From positions 1 through 35,400 of the forward strand of contig CAYNXB010000023.1 of the NCBI GenBank assembly GCA_964401045.1: 35,400 bases of DNA, written 5' to 3'. The notes beneath the pieces were generated by a model. It worked only from the letters and a program-made list of their open reading frames with translations. It searched no databases and had not been told where the DNA came from. This stretch comes from CAYNXB01 sp964401045 (GTDB lineage Bacteria; Pseudomonadota; Alphaproteobacteria; Sphingomonadales; Sphingomonadaceae). Shown here in pieces: positions 22,120-31,715 of the stretch. Each line of letters starts with the position of its first letter. Position 1 is the stretch's first letter. The position numbers and the translations under genes are program-made.

Positions 22120-23669
22120 AAAATCCAGCCGAGCTGTGCGGCGCCCGCCACGGCCGCCGCGCCGATCACCACAGCGAGCAGGTAGCCCGGCCACCGCCGA
22201 GCGCCGATGCGGCGCTGCCACATCAGCTCTATCTCGGGCAGGGGCGGCGGATCGGGCGCCCCCCCCTTGGCGGGGTATTGCTCCTCCAGCCGCCGGACCA
22301 GCGCAGGGAGCCTGAGCAGGGTCTCGAAATCGGTCCGCAACCGGTCGGCGAGCGCGGCTTCGGGGCCGAGTTCGTCCCTCAGCCACTCGCGCACGAACGG
22401 CGCGGAGACGTCCCACATGTTGATCCCCGGATGGAGCTGGGTCGCGATGCCCTCGACCATCACCATCGTCTTCTGCAGCAACAGCAGGTGCGGCTGGGTC
22501 TGCATGTCGAAGTCGCGGGTAATTGCGAACAGTCCGTCGAGCATCTGCCCAACCGACAGCTCGCTCACCGGCTTGCCGCGCATCGGCTCGCCCACGGCGC
22601 GCAGCGCGGTCGCGAAATCCTCGACCGAATGGTAGGCCGGGACGTACTGCGCCTCGAAATGGATTTCGGCCACGCGCCGGTAGTTGCCGGTAATCAGGCC
22701 GTAGAGGATTTCCGCAAGCCACTGGCGCGCGCGCCTGTCGATCCGCCCCATGATACCGAAGTCGATCGCGACGATAGTGCCGTCGGCTCGCACGAACAGG
22801 TTCCCCTGGTGCATGTCGGCGTGGAAGAAGCCCGCGCCGATCGCCTGGGTCAGGAAGGCGAGCACCAGCCGTTTTGCCAGCGCCGGAAGGTCATGACCGG
22901 CCGCCCGCAAAGCATCGACATCGCTGATCTTGATGCCGTCGATCCATTCGATCGTCATCACCCGGCCGTTGGTGCGATCCCAGTCGATCGAGGGAATGCA
23001 ATAGCCTTCGAACCCGCGCATCGAATCGGCGAGCTCGGACGCCGAGGCCGCTTCACGCCGCAAGTCGAGCTCGCTGTTGGTCCAGCGCTTGAAGTTGGCG
23101 ATGGTCAGCCGCGGCCGCAGCCGCCTCGCCTCCCCGCCGAACGCCTCGAGATGCGCGGCAGCCCATTCGTAGGTATCGATGTCACGCGCGAAGCGCTTGC
23201 GGATGCCGGAACGCAGCACCTTGATCGCGACCTCGCGGCCATCGGTCGTCACCGCACGATGGACCTGCGCGATCGAGGCCGAACCGACCGGCTCCGGATC
23301 GATCGAGGCGAACAGCGCCTCCAGCGGCGCTTCGAAGCTGCCTTCGATCTCGCGCTTGATCGATGTGAACGGGTCGGGCGGGAGGCTGTCCTGTAGCGTC
23401 AGCAGGTTGCGCGTCGCTTCCTCGCCCACCAGATCCGGCCGTGTTGCCAGCGACTGGCCGAGCTTGATCGCCGCCGGCCCGATCGCCTGAAACGCGCGCG
23501 CATAATCGGGCGTGCGCGGCTGGATCGTGCCGAACCGCGCAATCCGCGCCAACCGCCGCACTTGCGCCGGCGTGTTGGGATCGCGCTCGATCCCGCGCAG
23601 CGCGCCGTGCCTGGCCAGGGTACGGCCCCAGCGCAGCAACCGGACGATATGGGTGGCAGGCGCGGTCAC
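22116..23669 (-). CDS. ubiB: Ubiquinone biosynthesis ABC1/ADCK-family kinase-like protein UbiB
   Basis: A 517-residue UbiB. It begins at GTG 23669, with a GAGGGA ribosome site that overlaps the ubiE stop region. The ADCK signature KxGQ is at 69-72 (IKLGQSLATRPDL); nucleotide-binding and metal residues are in VAIKVLRSGI, FFHADMHQGN and VAIDFGIMGR. Two hydrophobic segments near the C-terminus (about 497-515, YLLAVVIGAAAVAG) anchor it in the inner membrane. UbiB is an atypical ATPase/kinase needed for aerobic coenzyme Q synthesis, probably helping handle the lipid intermediate. It is 8 nt downstream of ubiE in one operon. Confidence 0.95.
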   Translation of the reverse strand: MTAPATHIVRLLRWGRTLARHGALRGIERDPNTPAQVRRLARIARFGTIQPRTPDYARAFQAIGPAAIKLGQSLATRPDLVGEEATRNLLTLQDSLPPDPFTSIKREIEGSFEAPLEALFASIDPEPVGSASIAQVHRAVTTDGREVAIKVLRSGIRKRFARDIDTYEWAAAHLEAFGGEARRLRPRLTIANFKRWTNSELDLRREAASASELADSMRGFEGYCIPSIDWDRTNGRVMTIEWIDGIKISDVDALRAAGHDLPALAKRLVLAFLTQAIGAGFFHADMHQGNLFVRADGTIVAIDFGIMGRIDRRARQWLAEILYGLITGNYRRVAEIHFEAQYVPAYHSVEDFATALRAVGEPMRGKPVSELSVGQMLDGLFAITRDFDMQTQPHLLLLQKTMVMVEGIATQLHPGINMWDVSAPFVREWLRDELGPEAALADRLRTDFETLLRLPALVRRLEEQYPAKGGAPDPPPLPEIELMWQRRIGARRWPGYLLAVVIGAAAVAGAAQLGWIF

Positions 23670-23677
23670 CTAGTCCC

Positions 23678-24409
23678 TCAAACCTTCCACCCGGAATGGA
23701 TCGCCACCAGCCCGCCCATGATCGGTTCGACCCGGGTGTTCGCGAAGCCCGCCGCGCGAATCATCCCCTCGAACGTGTTCATGTCCGGGAACCGGCGAAT
23801 CGATTCGATCAGGTAGCGATAGCTGTCCTCGTCGCCGGCAATGGCCTTGCCGATCCGGGGCACCAGCTTGTGCGAATAGACGTCGTAGAGTTCCTTGAAA
23901 CCCGGCCATTCGGTGGTCGAGAATTCGAGGCAAAAGAACCGCCCGCCGTGGCGCAGAACGCGGTGCGCCTCGGCCAATGCCTGGTCGATACGAGTCACGT
24001 TCCGGATGCCGAACGCGATGGTGTAGGCATCGAACGTGCGCGCCGGATACGTCAGCGTCTCGGCGTTCTGGCGCGACCACACCAAAGTATCGAGCCCGCG
24101 ATCGAGCGCCCGTTCGACGCCGACATCGAGCATCTCCTGGTTGATGTCGGCGACAGTCACTTCCGCGCCGCGCGCGGCGAGGCGGAAGGCGATGTCCCCC
24201 GTGCCGCCGGCCATGTCGAGGATCGCCTCGCCCGGCCGTGGCTTCACCCGGCGCACGAAACGATCCTTCCACAGGCGGTGCATTCCGCCCGACATAGCGT
24301 CGTTCATGACGTCGTACTTGGCCGCGACATTGGAAAAGACCGCGCCAACCCGGCGCGTCTTCTCCTGCGGATCGACCTCTTCGTAGCCGAAGGAAACCTG
24401 CTCGCTCAT
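23678..24409 (-). CDS. ubiE: Ubiquinone/menaquinone C-methyltransferase UbiE
   Basis: 243 residues. ATG 24409 gives MSEQVSFGYEEVDPQEK, preceded by AGAGG 7 nt upstream; a longer frame to 24637 has no family support. The SAM site is LDMAGGTGDIAFRL, the VFSNVAAKYDVMNDAMSGGMHRLWKD segment (split here as VAAKYDVMNDAMSGG and HRLWKD) is diagnostic, and AFGIRNVTRIDQAL and DSYRYLIESIRRFP match conserved family motifs. It methylates the demethylated quinol precursor in ubiquinone synthesis. First gene of ubiE-ubiB, divergent from the efflux operon. Confidence 0.96.
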   Translation of the reverse strand: MSEQVSFGYEEVDPQEKTRRVGAVFSNVAAKYDVMNDAMSGGMHRLWKDRFVRRVKPRPGEAILDMAGGTGDIAFRLAARGAEVTVADINQEMLDVGVERALDRGLDTLVWSRQNAETLTYPARTFDAYTIAFGIRNVTRIDQALAEAHRVLRHGGRFFCLEFSTTEWPGFKELYDVYSHKLVPRIGKAIAGDEDSYRYLIESIRRFPDMNTFEGMIRAAGFANTRVEPIMGGLVAIHSGWKV

Positions 24410-24503
24410 GCGGCTGCCTCTAGGGCGCAGACCCGCCAGCGGCAATGCCCGAGGGATGGGCGACAATTTACGACAAACCGCCGCTTTACGCCGACCGGGG
24501 CCT

Positions 24504-24534
24504 TTGACATGCTGTATTGATCCAGTAATACAGC
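24504..24534 (+). promoter_or_regulatory. Promoter overlapped by 8-8-8 inverted repeat (efflux operon operator)
   Basis: A consensus -35 TTGACA (24504-24509) is followed after 16 nt by TAATAC (24526-24531), a plausible -10. Between and over them lies a perfect inverted repeat GCTGTATT-N8-AATACAGC (24511-24534). An operator covering the spacer and -10 is the usual layout for TetR- or MarR-type repressors of drug pumps. The outer-membrane factor starts 40 nt downstream. No regulator gene is present in the window. Confidence 0.65.
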
Positions 24535-24573
24535 GGCGCTTCGCATGGGACGAGAGGCCGGATAGGGGTTCGG

Positions 24574-26025
24574 GTGCTGATCCATATCGGGGGAAATCGC
24601 TGGCCGCAGATCCGCCAAGCAGGGCTGCTGGCGGCAACGCTGGCGTGCACGGCCTGCGCGACCGCGCCCCAGGTGCCGGTCGACGCCGGCATGGCCATCC
24701 CCGCCGGCTGGGCCGAAAGCGATCCGGCCGCAGCCGAGCTCGTTCTCACACAATACTGGACCCAGCTCAACGATCCCCTGCTTACCCGGTTCGTCGAACA
24801 AGCCGTGGCGCAGAACCTCGACCTCGCCCAGAGCGCCGCACGGGTGAAGCAGGCGCGCGCGCAGCTCAAGGGTGCACGGGCCGGCTATTTCCCGCAGCTC
24901 AGCGGCAGCGCCGGGGTCACGCGGAACGAGACCGTCCGCGGCCAGGGCATCGGCGACGGTACGAACTTCAATGTCGGCGCCGACGCCGATTGGGAGCTCG
25001 ACCTGTTCGGCCGTATCAGCGGCGATGTTGCCGCCTCGCGCGCCGATCTCGAAGCAGCGGGCTACTCGCTGGCCGATCTCCAGCGCGCGATCGTCGGCCA
25101 GGTGGCGCAGTCGACGATCCAGGCGCGCGCGGCTGCCCTGCAGCTGGCGATCGCCCGCGACACGCTCAAATATCAGGACGACAACCTCCAGATCGCCCGA
25201 TGGCGCGTACAGGCCGGGCTGGTATCCAGCCTCGATGTCGAACAGGCGCGCAGCCAGCGCGCGCAGACCGCCGCGACGATCCCGCTGCTCGAAAGCAGCC
25301 TCGCCGCCACCGCCAATGCGATCTCGACCCTGATCGGCGAGCCTCCGGGCCGGGTGCTGCTGCTGCTCCAGGGTTCGGACTTCGTGCCGGACGCGCCCGC
25401 GCTCGAGGCTTACGAAGCGCCCGCCGGCGTGCTCCGCCGCCGGCCGGACGTACGTGCCGCGGAAGCCACCCTCGTCGCCAACAGTGCCCGTGTCGGCGTC
25501 GCCCGCGCGCAGCTCCTGCCGCTGGTACGGCTGACCGGCAGCATCGGCACCGGCGGGGCGAGCCTCGGCGATCTGTTCGACGTGATCACCGGCAACCTGT
25601 TCGCCGGGATCACCCAGCTCATCTTCGACGGCGGCCGCACGCGGGCGCAGGTCGATAGTGCCGAAGCGGTCGCCGAAGGCTCGCTCGCCGCGTGGCGGCT
25701 GGCGATCCTCGGCGCGCTCGAGGATGTCGAGACCGCCGCTATCGACTTGCGCACCGCGCGCGAGCGGGTGGCGATCTATGGCGAGGCGCTCGACGCGGCC
25801 AACAACGCCGCGCTGCTATCGCGCAGCCAGTACCAGAACGGGCTGACCGATTTCCAGGACCTGCTGACGAGTGAGAACCAGCTGCTCGCGGCGCGCAATT
25901 CGCTGGTCGGCGCCGAGGCCGACCGCGCCAGCGCGTTCGTGCGGCTGACCCAGGCGCTTGGCGGCGGCTGGTCGCCCGCGAGCCTGCCCTATCCTCTCCC
26001 TTCCGCTGACGGGAACGACGAATGA
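24574..26025 (+). CDS. TolC/NodT-family outer-membrane efflux lipoprotein
   Basis: 483 residues from GTG 24574. The N-terminal signal ends in ATLACTACA, with a cysteine suited to lipid attachment as in NodT-type factors. Two OEP repeats follow: long helical segments LVEQAVAQNLDLAQSAARVKQ-like (FVEQAVAQNLDLAQSAARVK) and the second half with AGVLRRRPDVRAAEATL, plus beta strands such as GADADWELDLFGR and ITQLIFDGGRTRAQ. It would trimerise to form the outer-membrane channel of a tripartite pump. The stop overlaps the adaptor start by 4 nt (ATGA). First gene of the efflux operon behind a likely repressible promoter. Confidence 0.92.
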   Translation: MLIHIGGNRWPQIRQAGLLAATLACTACATAPQVPVDAGMAIPAGWAESDPAAAELVLTQYWTQLNDPLLTRFVEQAVAQNLDLAQSAARVKQARAQLKGARAGYFPQLSGSAGVTRNETVRGQGIGDGTNFNVGADADWELDLFGRISGDVAASRADLEAAGYSLADLQRAIVGQVAQSTIQARAAALQLAIARDTLKYQDDNLQIARWRVQAGLVSSLDVEQARSQRAQTAATIPLLESSLAATANAISTLIGEPPGRVLLLLQGSDFVPDAPALEAYEAPAGVLRRRPDVRAAEATLVANSARVGVARAQLLPLVRLTGSIGTGGASLGDLFDVITGNLFAGITQLIFDGGRTRAQVDSAEAVAEGSLAAWRLAILGALEDVETAAIDLRTARERVAIYGEALDAANNAALLSRSQYQNGLTDFQDLLTSENQLLAARNSLVGAEADRASAFVRLTQALGGGWSPASLPYPLPSADGNDE

Positions 26026-27353
26026 CCGACGCTAGCACGCCCCAGACCGAGGCGCCCGAATCGCTCGACGAGTTCCTCGGCACGGAGGAGCCCTCACGCA
26101 TCAGGCGCTGGGCCAAGTACTGGGTGCCGGCGGTCGCGGTGCTGGTGTTGGCGCTGGCGGTCGCCAAGTGCGCCGGCGGCGGCGGGAAGCCGGAATATAT
26201 CACCGAGGCGGTGACACAGCGCTCGCTGGCGCTGACCGTCAATGCCACCGGCAACTTGCGCCCGACCAACCAGGTGCAGGTCGGCTCCGAAGTCTCCGGC
26301 CGCATCGACCGCGTGTTGGTCGACGTCAACGATCGCGTCGCGCAGGGCCAGGTGCTGGCACAGATCAACACCGATGTGATCGAGGACCAGATCCGGCAGG
26401 CCCAGGCCAACCTCAATTCAGCCTACGCCTCGGTCGCGCAGGCCGGCGCGACGCTCAGCGTCGATACCGCGCAGCTCAGCCGATTGCAGGACGTTTATCG
26501 CATCTCGGGCGGGAAGGTGCCCTCTAAGACCGAGCTCGAAGCGGCCGAAGCCAACGTCAAGCGCGACCGCGCGGGCGTGGCCTCGGCGCAGGCAAGCGTG
26601 GCCTCGGCGCAGGCCGCGCTATCTTCCGCGATCACCAATCGCGACCGCGCGGTGATCCGCTCGCCGGTTTCCGGCGTGGTGCTCGCACGCCAGGTCGAGC
26701 CAGGCCAGACAGTCGCCGCCTCGTTCAACACCCCGACCATGTTCGTGATCGCAGAGGATCTCTCGGCGATGCAACTGCGCGTCAACGTCGACGAAGCCGA
26801 CGTCGGCCAGGTGCGCCCGGGCCAGAAGGCCGCCTTCACGGTGGACGCCTATCCGGGCCGGCAATTCCCGGCGACGGTAGAGCGGGTCGATCTCGCTTCG
26901 ACCAACACCGCCAGCACCGCTGCCAGCGGCACGACCCAGGCCACCGCCGCCACCGGGCAATCGGTGGTCAACTACGAAGCTCGCCTCACGGTCGGCAATC
27001 CAAACGGGCTGCTCCGTCCGGGAATGACTGCCACCGCCACGATCGAAACCGGCGCCACCGGCGTGAGCCTGCTGGTTCCCAACGGCGCGCTGCGCTTCAA
27101 CCCGGATGAAACGGCCAAGCCGCAAGGCGGCGGCGGGCTCAACGTTCAGGTCGGCCTGCAGGAGGAAGAGCAGAAGGCGACCATCGGCGCCGGCAGCCGA
27201 CAGGACATCCACGTGCTCAGGGCCGACGGCACGCTGGAGAAGATCGAGGTCGTCACCGGCCAGAGCAACGGCCGCCTCACCGCGGTGCGGTCGGCCAAGC
27301 TCAAGCCGGGAATGAAGGTGGTCACCGGCGTCAAGGCCGCGGACAAGAAGTGA
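26022..27353 (+). CDS. macA: MacA-type periplasmic adaptor (HlyD family)
   Basis: 443 residues. A cytoplasmic acidic N-terminus, one membrane anchor (about 30-48, WVPAVAVLVLALAVAKC), then a barrel-sandwich/lipoyl domain (GSEVSGRIDRVLVDVNDRVAQGQVLAQI), a long alpha-hairpin with VASAQASVASAQAALSSA coiled coil, the second lipoyl half (RAVIRSPVSGVVLARQVEPGQTV) and a C-terminal beta domain. The layout matches adaptors that link ABC permeases to TolC. It overlaps the outer-membrane factor by 4 nt and the ATPase by 4 nt if GTG 27350 is used. Substrate unknown; the name macA indicates class rather than proven macrolide export. Confidence 0.88.
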   Translation: MTDASTPQTEAPESLDEFLGTEEPSRIRRWAKYWVPAVAVLVLALAVAKCAGGGGKPEYITEAVTQRSLALTVNATGNLRPTNQVQVGSEVSGRIDRVLVDVNDRVAQGQVLAQINTDVIEDQIRQAQANLNSAYASVAQAGATLSVDTAQLSRLQDVYRISGGKVPSKTELEAAEANVKRDRAGVASAQASVASAQAALSSAITNRDRAVIRSPVSGVVLARQVEPGQTVAASFNTPTMFVIAEDLSAMQLRVNVDEADVGQVRPGQKAAFTVDAYPGRQFPATVERVDLASTNTASTAASGTTQATAATGQSVVNYEARLTVGNPNGLLRPGMTATATIETGATGVSLLVPNGALRFNPDETAKPQGGGGLNVQVGLQEEEQKATIGAGSRQDIHVLRADGTLEKIEVVTGQSNGRLTAVRSAKLKPGMKVVTGVKAADKK

Positions 27354-28078
27354 CCCCCGACATGGCCGGCGAACCGCTCATCAAGCTCGAAGGGATCACC
27401 AAGACCTTCGGCCGCGGAGACACCGCGTTCCAGGCGCTGAAGGGCATCGACCTAGAGATCGACCGCGGCGATTTCGTTGCCGTGATGGGCCCGTCGGGCT
27501 CGGGCAAGTCGACGACGATGAACATCCTCGGCTGCCTAGACGTGCCCACCAGCGGCGTGTTCCGCTTCAAGGGCGTCGAGGTTCAAGCGTTGACCGCCGA
27601 CCAGCGCTCGCTGCTGCGGCGGCGTTATCTCGGGTTCGTGTTCCAGGGCTTCAACCTGCTCGCCCGCACCAGCGCGCTCGAGAACGTCGAGCTGCCACTG
27701 CTCTACCGCGGCGAGAAGAAGCCGGAACGGCGCGTGGGAGCATTGAGAGCGCTCGACAAGGTCGGGCTGGTTCCCTGGGCCGATCATACTCCGGGCGAGC
27801 TGTCCGGCGGACAGCAGCAGCGCGTCGCCATCGCCCGCGCGCTCGTGACGGACCCTGACGTGCTGCTGGCGGACGAGCCGACCGGCAACCTCGACACCGA
27901 GCGATCGCTCGAGATCATGCAGCTCCTGACGGAGCTCAACCGCGCCGGCATCACCATCATCATGGTGACCCACGAAGCGGAGATGGCGGCGTTTGCACGC
28001 ACCATCGTGCATTTCCGCGACGGGCTCGTCGAACGGATCGAGACCGGCCACCGGTCGGGCGCGCCGGTGAGCAACTGA
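27350..28078 (+). CDS. MacB-type ABC transporter ATPase
   Basis: 242 residues from GTG 27350 (overlapping the adaptor stop as GTGA); ATG 27362 is an alternative start. Walker A GPSGSGKST, Q-loop FVFQGFNLL, signature LSGGQQQRVAIARAL, Walker B VLLADEPTGNLD and the switch His in VTHE are all intact, so it should be active. The sequence is of the LolD/MacB class that powers mechanotransmission rather than substrate transport through the membrane. Unlike canonical MacB, ATPase and permease are separate genes here. The stop shares one base with the permease start (TGATG). Confidence 0.93.
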   Translation: MTPDMAGEPLIKLEGITKTFGRGDTAFQALKGIDLEIDRGDFVAVMGPSGSGKSTTMNILGCLDVPTSGVFRFKGVEVQALTADQRSLLRRRYLGFVFQGFNLLARTSALENVELPLLYRGEKKPERRVGALRALDKVGLVPWADHTPGELSGGQQQRVAIARALVTDPDVLLADEPTGNLDTERSLEIMQLLTELNRAGITIIMVTHEAEMAAFARTIVHFRDGLVERIETGHRSGAPVSN

Positions 28079-29277
28079 TGTTCGGCGCCACGCTTCTGCT
28101 CGCAATGCGCGAGCTGCGCCGCCACCTGCTGCGCTCGTTCCTGACCACGATCGGGATCATCATCGGCGTTGCCGCGGTGATTACCATGGTGACGCTCGGC
28201 AAGGGCGTAACCGCGTCGATCGAACAGCAAATCGCCTCGCTCGGCTCGGACGTGCTGATCGCCTTTCCGCAGCCGGTCGACAACAGCCGCCCGGCGCGCC
28301 CGTTCAAGGACGCGGATGTGGCAGCGGTGCGCGAACAGCTCGCGGGCGTCAGATCGGTCGCGGGCGAAGTGAACCAGAGCGTGCAGGCGTTCCACAACGG
28401 CCAGAACTGGTCGAGCCAGGTCGAAGGCGTGAGCAACGCGTTCATGGACGCCCGCGGAATCGGCATGGATCAGGGCCGCCGCTTCAGCGCGGCCGAGGAG
28501 CAGAGCGGCGCCAACGTCTGCATCGTCGGGCCCACGGTGATCAAGGAGATCTTCGTCGCGGGGGAAAGCCCCCTGGGTGAACAGATGCGCCTGAACGATG
28601 TCTCGTGCACCGTGATCGGCGTCTTCGCCACCCGCGCCCAGGGCGCCCAGAATTCGGATGACGACAACTCGGTGTTCATGCCGATCAAGAACGTCCAGCG
28701 CCGCTTCACGGGTCAGGACACGATCGGCTACATGGTCATCTCCTACGACCCGGCGTACAAGAGCAGCTCGATCCAGCAATCGCTGATCGACCTCTTGCGT
28801 GAGCGCCGCTTGCTGCAGCCGGGCGAGCAGAACGATTTCAACATCATCGATTCCGCGCAAGTGAACGACGCGGTGAAGACGGCGGTCGGCACGCTGACCG
28901 TGGCGGTCGCGGCGATTGCCGGGATCAGCCTGGCGGTCGGCGGCGTAGGGATCATGAACATCATGCTTGTCTCTGTGACCGAGCGCACGCGCGAGATCGG
29001 TATCCGCCTGGCGATCGGCGCGCTGGCCAGGGAAGTGCAGTTGCAGTTCCTCACCGAAGCGGTGGTGCTGTGTTGCTTCGGCGGCCTGATCGGCATCGCC
29101 CTCGCGTTCGGGCTGTCGATAGGGCTCGCGACGTTGATCGAGGTGCCGTTCGTGTTCGACCCGACGATCAACGTCGGCAGCTTCCTGTTCTCGGCGGTGA
29201 TGGGGATCGTGTTCGGCTACTACCCGGCACGCCGCGCCTCGCGGCTCGACCCGATCGACGCGCTGCGCCACGAGTAG
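28078..29277 (+). CDS. MacB-type ABC transporter permease (FtsX/MacB_PCD domains)
   Basis: 399 residues. The first helix (LRSFLTTIGIIIGVAAVITMV, split by a conserved LTTIGIIIG motif) leads to a periplasmic domain of about 220 residues, then three C-terminal helices with GGVGIMNIMLVSVTERTREIGIR, the FtsX hallmark, and the conserved end FGYYPARRASRLDPIDALRHE. This is the four-helix permease of type VII ABC (MacB) exporters. It completes the operon outer-membrane factor, adaptor, ATPase, permease. No terminator was recognised before pccB 52 nt later, so read-through is possible. Confidence 0.94.
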   Translation: MFGATLLLAMRELRRHLLRSFLTTIGIIIGVAAVITMVTLGKGVTASIEQQIASLGSDVLIAFPQPVDNSRPARPFKDADVAAVREQLAGVRSVAGEVNQSVQAFHNGQNWSSQVEGVSNAFMDARGIGMDQGRRFSAAEEQSGANVCIVGPTVIKEIFVAGESPLGEQMRLNDVSCTVIGVFATRAQGAQNSDDDNSVFMPIKNVQRRFTGQDTIGYMVISYDPAYKSSSIQQSLIDLLRERRLLQPGEQNDFNIIDSAQVNDAVKTAVGTLTVAVAAIAGISLAVGGVGIMNIMLVSVTERTREIGIRLAIGALAREVQLQFLTEAVVLCCFGGLIGIALAFGLSIGLATLIEVPFVFDPTINVGSFLFSAVMGIVFGYYPARRASRLDPIDALRHE

Positions 29278-29329
29278 CGCGCCAGCCCTCAACTTGACGG
29301 CGGACGCAGCCGGTTCCATCCCTCGTGCG

Positions 29330-30856
<1,527 letters not shown>

Positions 30857-30861
30857 TGACT

Positions 30862-30885
30862 AATATTCCGTGCCATAGGAATATT
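30862..30885. promoter_or_regulatory. Perfect AT-rich inverted repeat after pccB
   Basis: AATATTCC-N8-GGAATATT (30862-30869 and 30878-30885), starting 6 nt after the pccB stop and 45 nt before the next start. It is conspicuously AT-rich for this DNA and lacks a T tract. It may be a regulator operator for the downstream genes or an mRNA stem that adjusts pccB message. Confidence 0.55.
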
Positions 30886-30929
30886 GTCGGACCGCATGTC
30901 GCTTAAGGCGCGGCCCAGGGGAGAGAAAC

Positions 30930-31250
30930 ATGCGCAGGACCTTGATTTCCGTCGCGTTGGCATCGGTGGCCGCAGCGGCCTCGCCCGCCGCGTTCGCCCA
31001 GGACACGCAAGCCGCGACTGCGGCACATTATTCGGTGGCGACGACGCTGGTCGGAACCTTGCTAGACGATCCCGCCGCCGCTGCCATCCTCCAGCGCCTG
31101 GTCCCGACGGTCTATGCGAACGACATGTTCAAGACGATGGGCCGCGATCTGACACTCAAGGCAATCCAGCAGTTCGAACCGGATGCGTTGAACGACGATA
31201 ACCTGGCCAAGATCCAGGCCGAGTTCGACAAGATTCCCGCGAAGAAATAG
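30930..31250 (+). CDS. Small exported protein of unknown function in propionyl-CoA operon
   Basis: 106 residues with a clear Sec signal: MRRT, a hydrophobic Ala-rich core, and AFA-QD cleavage near residue 23. The mature part of about 83 residues is soluble and probably helical (LVGTLLDDPAAAAILQRL, then FKTMGRDLTLKAIQQFEPDAL), ending EFDKIPAKK. No cysteines. A GGGGAGAG ribosome site precedes ATG 30930. It is not recognised as a named family. A periplasmic protein between two CoA-pathway enzymes is unexpected; it may be co-transcribed for convenience, or mark substrate uptake or sensing. That is conjecture. Confidence 0.8.
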   Translation: MRRTLISVALASVAAAASPAAFAQDTQAATAAHYSVATTLVGTLLDDPAAAAILQRLVPTVYANDMFKTMGRDLTLKAIQQFEPDALNDDNLAKIQAEFDKIPAKK

Positions 31251-31298
31251 CGCAACAACCGGAGTGATCCGGGCCCGCGGGAATGATATGGCCGGGCC

Positions 31299-31715
31299 AT
31301 GAAGCTCGGCCCGCTCAACCATGTCGGCGTCGCTGTCCCCTCGTTGACCGAGGCGGTGGCGCATTGGCGCGAGGCAATGGGCGCGACCAAAATTCACGAT
31401 CCGATCGCAATGCCCGAGCAAGGCGTTACGGTTTGCTTCGTCGACACGCCCACCAGCCAGATCGAGCTGCTCGAGCCGCTGGGCGAGAATTCGCCGATCC
31501 TCAAGTTCCTCGAGCGCAATCCGCTCGGCGGGCAGCATCACCTCGCGTTCGAGGTGCCCGATATCGAAGAGGCGCGCGCGTTCTACGAGGGGCAAGGCAA
31601 GCGCATTCTGGGCCCGACGCGGATCGGGGCGCACGGGACGCCGGTGTTCTTCCTTCACCCGAAGGGCATGGGCGGGCTGCTGATCGAGATCATGGAGCCG
31701 CCGGCGCACGCATGA
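31299..31715 (+). CDS. mce: Methylmalonyl-CoA epimerase
   Basis: 138 residues of the vicinal-oxygen-chelate (glyoxalase) fold, two beta-alpha-beta-beta-beta modules. Likely metal ligands are His8 (LNHVGVAV), Gln54 (TSQIELLEP), His80 or His81 (GGQHHLAFEV) and Glu130 (GLLIEIMEP). It converts (S)- to (R)-methylmalonyl-CoA, the form used by the mutase encoded downstream. The stop overlaps the next start as ATGA, so expression with the enoyl-CoA hydratase gene is coupled. Confidence 0.93.
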   Translation: MKLGPLNHVGVAVPSLTEAVAHWREAMGATKIHDPIAMPEQGVTVCFVDTPTSQIELLEPLGENSPILKFLERNPLGGQHHLAFEVPDIEEARAFYEGQGKRILGPTRIGAHGTPVFFLHPKGMGGLLIEIMEPPAHA

